Assembly: GCA_029245125.1 (NCBI GenBank)
Contig: JAQWPZ010000008.1
Coordinates: 1-47,826, forward strand
DNA: 47,826 nt
DNA from: Rubripirellula sp.
GTDB lineage: Bacteria > Planctomycetota > Planctomycetia > Pirellulales > Pirellulaceae
Direction: 5' to 3'
In this document: positions 43,607 to 47,826 of the stretch, one piece after another
Numbering within the stretch: the stretch's first letter is position 1
How the letters are laid out: every line of letters begins with the position of its first letter
Notes under the pieces: generated by a model
Databases searched by the model: none
What the model was told of the DNA's origin: nothing
What the model saw: the letters and a program-made list of their open reading frames with translations, nothing else
Program-made: the position numbers and the translations under genes

Positions 43607-46600
43607 CTACTTGCTGGCTGCCTCCCCAGCTTCGTTCTCGGATTTTTCCTTCACTGGCTCCAGCAATTCGAGACCAAAGTTCTCTCCCTTTTGCACCGCT
43701 GGGATACCGACAGCCATCCACTCTGGTTCCGGCGCATCCAGAAGGTAATGGTCAAAGAATTGCTGCATCCGAGTGGCAAAATCGCGACGGTTATAATCGT
43801 CCATCACCCAGTGAGGCTCACCGTTATAGTTCAGCATCCAGGCTGGCTTTTCCAATCGACGGAGTGCGACGAACAATTCAATCCCTTGATACCACGGCAC
43901 TGCGCCATCCTGGTCATTGTGCAAAATCAACAGCGGTGTGTTGATCTTGTCAGCAAAAAAAAGTGGTGAGTTGGCAACGTACTTCTCACGCGCCGACCAG
44001 AGATCCTCACCGATGCGGCTTTGAGTTCGTTCGTATTGAAACATTCGACTGAGACCACTGCCCCAACGAATACCACCGTAAGCACTGGTCATGTTACTAA
44101 CCGGTGCACCAGATTCCGCACACGCAAACAGATCGGTTTGCGTCACAAGGTAAGCCGTTTGGTAACCACCCCAACTGTGGCCCTGCATCCCGATCCGCTC
44201 CTTGTCAACGAAACCTTGATCAACGAGATGCTCAACACCTGGCAGAATCGCATTCGCAGCGCTCGGCCCCGGCGCTCCCGTCTTGTAGGGAATATCAGGA
44301 ATGAACACCAAATAGCCACGACTGACATAAAAACTGTGGCAGATGATTGATCGCCCGGCAGCGGGCGTGTAGTAACGATGCAGATCGTCAGACTTTCGCT
44401 CGTAAAAATAAACCATCAAAGGATATTTCTTGGCCGGATCAAATCCATCGGGTTTCAGCAAAATACCGTCAAGGTCCTGCTTATCCGTCGCCTTCCAATG
44501 AACCAACTCAGCGGTGCCCCATGAGTAATTTCCTTGCTGTGGATTGATGTCACTGATGCGTTCAATCTTTTTGAAATCAAGGTTACTGGCCCACAGGTCT
44601 GGACAGGCGCGAAACGTGCTTCGGGTAAAAATGACGGCGTCGCTATGCTTTGCTTTCAGCAACCCGCCGAGCGCTTCTTCCAACATGATCAACGGCCGAA
44701 GACTGCGTTTTTTCGCTTTTCCTTGCTGTTCGTTGTTAGTCTTGCCCGGCCCTGCATCACGCAGCGAATAAAATCCGCTCGCCTTCGTCTTTCGATCGAA
44801 TGCATCCAGGATCATGGGTTGTTCGAGATCAATCGATTGCTGCTCTCGATCGAGCGTGCGGTAACGAAACCGAATGTTGCTTTTTCGCCCAGCTCCGTTG
44901 GTAAGACAGAGTGGTTTCACTTTCCCAAGCGGATCGAGCTGCCAGATATCGAAGCGGTCGTAAACTAGCAAACCAAGATCACCCTTGACCCAACCGGCAG
45001 CTCCGTAGGCCGACGCGAGATTGGGCGTGTCGTGCAACTCATCCTGAAGCGGATGCCGGATGCCTCTGCTGATTTCAATTGGTTTCGAGTTGGGGTTCGC
45101 AGTCGTTTTGGCAAACCATTGTTTCCGCTCTCGGTCGAACCACGTGATGAACTTTCCTTCCGGAGAAATCGAAGCATTCCACTTCACTTTCTCGAGAAAC
45201 AACTGACGTTCGCCGGTATCCAAATTGACAAGATAAGCATCTTGGTAACCTGGAATGTCCCAAGACAGCATCCTGCGATAACGCATGTTGGTATTCGCTA
45301 CGGCGAGATCGGATGACGAGCGGTAATCGATGTTGAGATCAGGAATCTGGCGATCCGCCAGCTGAACAATCTTCTTCGACTTCAATCCATAGACCGCCCG
45401 GTAATCTCGTTTGCGTTCCCTTTCAGCCTGCAGCAACTGTTGCGGCTGCAACTGCGGGTCTTGCCAATGCCAGAGATCGAGTTTGGCTTTCCCGTCTGAT
45501 CCATCCTCGTCGACCTCTTCCCCCTTTGCTTTCGCAGCCCGCTCTTTTACCACCTCGACTGGAATTGGAGCCGTGTCAAAAAACAATCGTCGACCGTCTT
45601 TGGAAAAACGTTGGTTCGAAGCAGGCGAAATCCACCAACCTGCGGGGATGCCTTGATCACCTTCGGTAGCGACCGACACTGCCTCTTTCGACCGCGACTT
45701 CCATAGATAAATCGACCAAGTTGGCGTCTTTGATTGATAGTCGTCTTTGTTAGTCAGGAATGCGACATGCGAACCATCCTCCGACAACGTCATGCTTTTA
45801 TAATCGCCGGTACCGCTGGTAAGCGAGATCCGCTGCTGGGTATCGAGCTTGACCAACTGCACCCCATCCATGACTCCCTCATCAACCTGACTAACTTTGT
45901 CTTTCCCATTCGAATCAGCATCAGATTTTCCATCTCCCGATCGCTTGACCGAGGTCGTGAAGGCAAACACGTTCCCCCGCTTTGAAAAGCTGTAGGAAAC
46001 AACCGACGGAAAGGTTTGCCTGATTCCCGTGGTGAGGTTCATCAGCGTCAGAGGAACACCGCCATCTTTTTTCTTCGTGCCAGATTTTTCAACCGGCTCC
46101 TCGACCGCGGACGTCTTTGCAGAGGCACCCTTTTGCTTGGACGCTTCCATTGCCGTCTTCTCTTCACCCCGTTCGCGAGCTAGCTGTTCTCGACTTTTCA
46201 GACGCAACCTCTGCGCAGGTCTGCGCAGTCCCTGACCGGTGACCTCATAGCTCTCGCGAGCTGCAGATTTCCCACCACTCACTTCGTCCGGACCGGTTGG
46301 CCTTTCCATCAAACAAGCGACCCAGCCATTTCCCGCTTCGGGAATTTTGAACGAGCGTACGTTCTCCAACGTCGTAACTTTGCCTGATTCGAGTTCTAAA
46401 ATTTGCAACTTCGCCTTGGGAAACTCACTCGCAGGTTTCTTCGCTTTGCGTAATTGCGTGAGTTGCTTTTTGGAGGGCGTGATGCGGTAGATCGCGAATT
46501 GACTGTCGTCGGTCAGTTGTGCCCCCGAGCCACGTTCTACGACGTATTCGCGAGCCGTTTTGACATGCCGGATATGCAGCGTCGCTTCGCCGTCAATCGC

Positions 46601-46810
46601 ACCATTCTGGACCACAAACATTGCCCATTTTCCATCCCCAGAAATCACGGCCCGCGACATCGTGTTCCAAACGTCGTAGTCCGAATGCTGTAACGGTCGA
46701 CGAGAAAGATCCTGGGCGTAAACCGGTACCGCCGCGATAGCAACAAACATCGCAAACAGGGCAAAACGAATCCCCGGATAGAAGGAGGATCGAGAGTCAG
46801 AAGTATTCAT
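43607..46810 (-). CDS. Exported S9-family (prolyl-oligopeptidase-type) serine peptidase
   Basis: The protein has 1067 residues, longer than the usual 650-800. The signal peptide is 'FALFAMFVAIAAVPVYAQ'. The N-terminal ~700 residues form a propeller-like part with many W/Y strand ends. It is interrupted near residues 200-255 by a Lys/Glu/Ala-rich linker ('REQLARERGEEKTAMEA'), which accounts for part of the extra length. The C-terminal hydrolase domain has a full triad: Ser879 in 'GHSWGG', Asp968 in 'NDQDGAVP' and His1000 in 'NGEPHWV'. It probably cleaves peptides in the periplasm. It is convergent with the sulfatase, not part of that module. Confidence 0.93.
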   Translation of the reverse strand: MNTSDSRSSFYPGIRFALFAMFVAIAAVPVYAQDLSRRPLQHSDYDVWNTMSRAVISGDGKWAMFVVQNGAIDGEATLHIRHVKTAREYVVERGSGAQLTDDSQFAIYRITPSKKQLTQLRKAKKPASEFPKAKLQILELESGKVTTLENVRSFKIPEAGNGWVACLMERPTGPDEVSGGKSAARESYEVTGQGLRRPAQRLRLKSREQLARERGEEKTAMEASKQKGASAKTSAVEEPVEKSGTKKKDGGVPLTLMNLTTGIRQTFPSVVSYSFSKRGNVFAFTTSVKRSGDGKSDADSNGKDKVSQVDEGVMDGVQLVKLDTQQRISLTSGTGDYKSMTLSEDGSHVAFLTNKDDYQSKTPTWSIYLWKSRSKEAVSVATEGDQGIPAGWWISPASNQRFSKDGRRLFFDTAPIPVEVVKERAAKAKGEEVDEDGSDGKAKLDLWHWQDPQLQPQQLLQAERERKRDYRAVYGLKSKKIVQLADRQIPDLNIDYRSSSDLAVANTNMRYRRMLSWDIPGYQDAYLVNLDTGERQLFLEKVKWNASISPEGKFITWFDRERKQWFAKTTANPNSKPIEISRGIRHPLQDELHDTPNLASAYGAAGWVKGDLGLLVYDRFDIWQLDPLGKVKPLCLTNGAGRKSNIRFRYRTLDREQQSIDLEQPMILDAFDRKTKASGFYSLRDAGPGKTNNEQQGKAKKRSLRPLIMLEEALGGLLKAKHSDAVIFTRSTFRACPDLWASNLDFKKIERISDINPQQGNYSWGTAELVHWKATDKQDLDGILLKPDGFDPAKKYPLMVYFYERKSDDLHRYYTPAAGRSIICHSFYVSRGYLVFIPDIPYKTGAPGPSAANAILPGVEHLVDQGFVDKERIGMQGHSWGGYQTAYLVTQTDLFACAESGAPVSNMTSAYGGIRWGSGLSRMFQYERTQSRIGEDLWSAREKYVANSPLFFADKINTPLLILHNDQDGAVPWYQGIELFVALRRLEKPAWMLNYNGEPHWVMDDYNRRDFATRMQQFFDHYLLDAPEPEWMAVGIPAVQKGENFGLELLEPVKEKSENEAGEAASK

Positions 46811-46900
46811 AGGAAAAAGAAATAGAGGCTACTGAAGGGACCTTGTTGAGGATAATCACTCACGCATCAACTGGGGAAAATCGCGTGTCGGCCGCGAAAC

Positions 46901-46996
46901 GCAGCGATTTCGCTGTGTCGCCCCCGCTAAATGCAGCGATTTCGCTGTGTGGCCCACGCTAAATGCAGCGATTTCGCTGTGTCGCCCACGCGAAAC
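46901..46996. repeat. Three-unit tandem array, 32-nt period, with a palindromic core
   Basis: Units start at 46901, 46933 and 46965. Each opens with GCAGCGATTTCGCTGTGT, in which CAGCGA and TCGCTG are perfect reverse complements 2 nt apart. The second half (cgcccacgctaaat-like) varies slightly. GCGAAAC flanks the array on both sides. Confidence 0.87.
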
Positions 46997-47147
46997 GGAA
47001 GAAGAATCCGCCCTTGGGAAACCGCAGCAGCCACGAATCCTAACGCCAAGGATCCAAGATCGCGACTTTGAAAGCCGACGTTTATCCATCGTGTTGCGGG
47101 CCTGTTGGATCAATACTCAATGATCGGTTTCGCCCCCGCTGGGCATC

Positions 47148-47181
47148 GCCAAACAATCACAACGGCCAAACAATCACAACG
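47148..47181. repeat. 17-nt perfect direct repeat x2
   Basis: GCCAAACAATCACAACG occurs at 47148-47164 and 47165-47181, followed by a partial third copy (GCCAAAGC). Confidence 0.85.
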
Positions 47182-47458
47182 GCCAAAGCAGAGACCGGCT
47201 GGAGCTCGGCCCCTTCAGATCTCTGACAAGTGGCACGTCGTGGGCTTTTAACAAGTCGCCCCAAGACTGCGGCCATGCACCAAGTCAAAACACCAATCCA
47301 CGATTCAGCGTTTGTTGTGCGGACATTTGCTCGCAGCACTGAACTATCCGATCGTCCGACCGACAGTGTGGTCGTTCACACGTCACCGAATAACAAATCG
47401 CAGAGCAATCGGAATATTGAATTGGTGTCCATTGGCTGAAGCGATGTGTTTCCGGTGA

Positions 47459-47826
47459 TCATCCGATGCAATTGAGCCACCTAACTTTTCGCAACAGCAA
47501 CAGCAACAGCAACAGCAACTCAGCGATCTCTGGGAGCAATACGATGCAGCGAGCTCAAGATTTAAAAAAGTTAATGAAGAATACAAAGCAAACCTAAGAT
47601 TGTTGCCAGTTGCTCAGTGGCTGCGTTGTAGTGATCGAGAAGGTATTAACGCACTACGCAAAGCTACTGTCGAAGTAGGTAATGCAGGAGCTCTGTCATA
47701 CTTATCAAGCGCTTGTGTTCGAAGTCAGGGCAAGGATCGGTTGTTTTCAGCTCAAAATAGAAGCCTCAACGCGATGGCGGATAAGAAGGCAGCGACAAAA
47801 ACGCAAGTGAGTGAAGACAAAGATGA
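47459..47826 (+). CDS. Partial open frame with a poly-Gln stretch, running off the window
   Basis: The frame is open from the TGA at 47456 to the window end (122 codons). It encodes a run of nine Gln from a (CAACAG)n repeat near 47491-47519. After it come helical, charged residues ('LSDLWEQYDAASSRFKKVNE', 'LLPVAQWLRCSDREGINALR'). No ATG or good RBS precedes it, so the true start is unclear: a rare start codon or a frameshift in the repeat are both possible. Base composition from ~47550 looks more AT-rich than the rest. I do not recognise the product. Confidence 0.4.

Larger units (their letters stand above)
46811..47458. other. 648-nt spacer with two tandem arrays
   Basis: It lies upstream of the S9 peptidase gene. 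It contains a 32-nt palindromic array (46901-46996) and a 17-nt doublet (47148-47181). Short open frames look like chance. No RNA gene is recognised. Confidence 0.55.

Overview
The window is a piece of a planctomycete chromosome, most likely of the Pirellulaceae (Rhodopirellula and relatives). The reasons are protein families largely confined to that phylum: two DUF1592/DUF1588-type cytochrome proteins (PSCyt/PSD domains) each next to a DUF1552 protein, a propeller-HEAT-CxxCH cytochrome, a BBP7-type outer-membrane barrel, a DUF6655-like lipoprotein, and three formylglycine sulfatases. Genes lie on both strands in short runs with wide spacers. There is no phage, insertion sequence, CRISPR array or rRNA.

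Region 1-8.6 kb holds the large cytochrome protein, an alpha/beta-hydrolase-fold protein that has lost its catalytic serine, carA with an apparent one-base frameshift, a TPR protein and a HAMP-like membrane protein. Region 8.6-18.8 kb holds a secreted low-complexity protein, ndk, small lipoproteins, a long structured leader (about 12.1-12.33 kb), a methyltransferase, larE overlapping a Ser/Thr kinase, and an aldo/keto reductase. Region 19-28 kb holds the BBP7 barrel protein, a shortened SecA paralogue, an MBL hydrolase, an ECF sigma factor overlapping a membrane protein that may be its anti-sigma factor, tRNA-Leu(CAG) with a strong terminator, an LRR lipoprotein pseudogene with two in-frame TGA codons, and a membrane/TerB-like protein.

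Region 28.3-43.5 kb is the most coherent part: two divergent modules around a 543-nt spacer. Leftward runs sulfatase, sulfatase, DUF1592 cytochrome, DUF1552, PQQ-like propeller. Rightward runs DUF1592 cytochrome, DUF1552 (ATGA overlap), sulfatase. All eight proteins carry export signals, and the two DUF1552 proteins carry twin-arginine signals. Together they look like an exported apparatus for sulfated organic matter, but the reaction of the DUF1592/DUF1552 pair is not known from sequence.

The right end (43.6-47.8 kb) holds a large S9 prolyl-oligopeptidase-type protein, a palindromic 32-nt repeat array, and an open, AT-richer frame that runs off the window. Several spacers contain short tandem arrays (16, 17, 19/21, 20 and 32 nt periods), each with its own sequence. 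They look like a recurrent feature of this genome's intergenic DNA.
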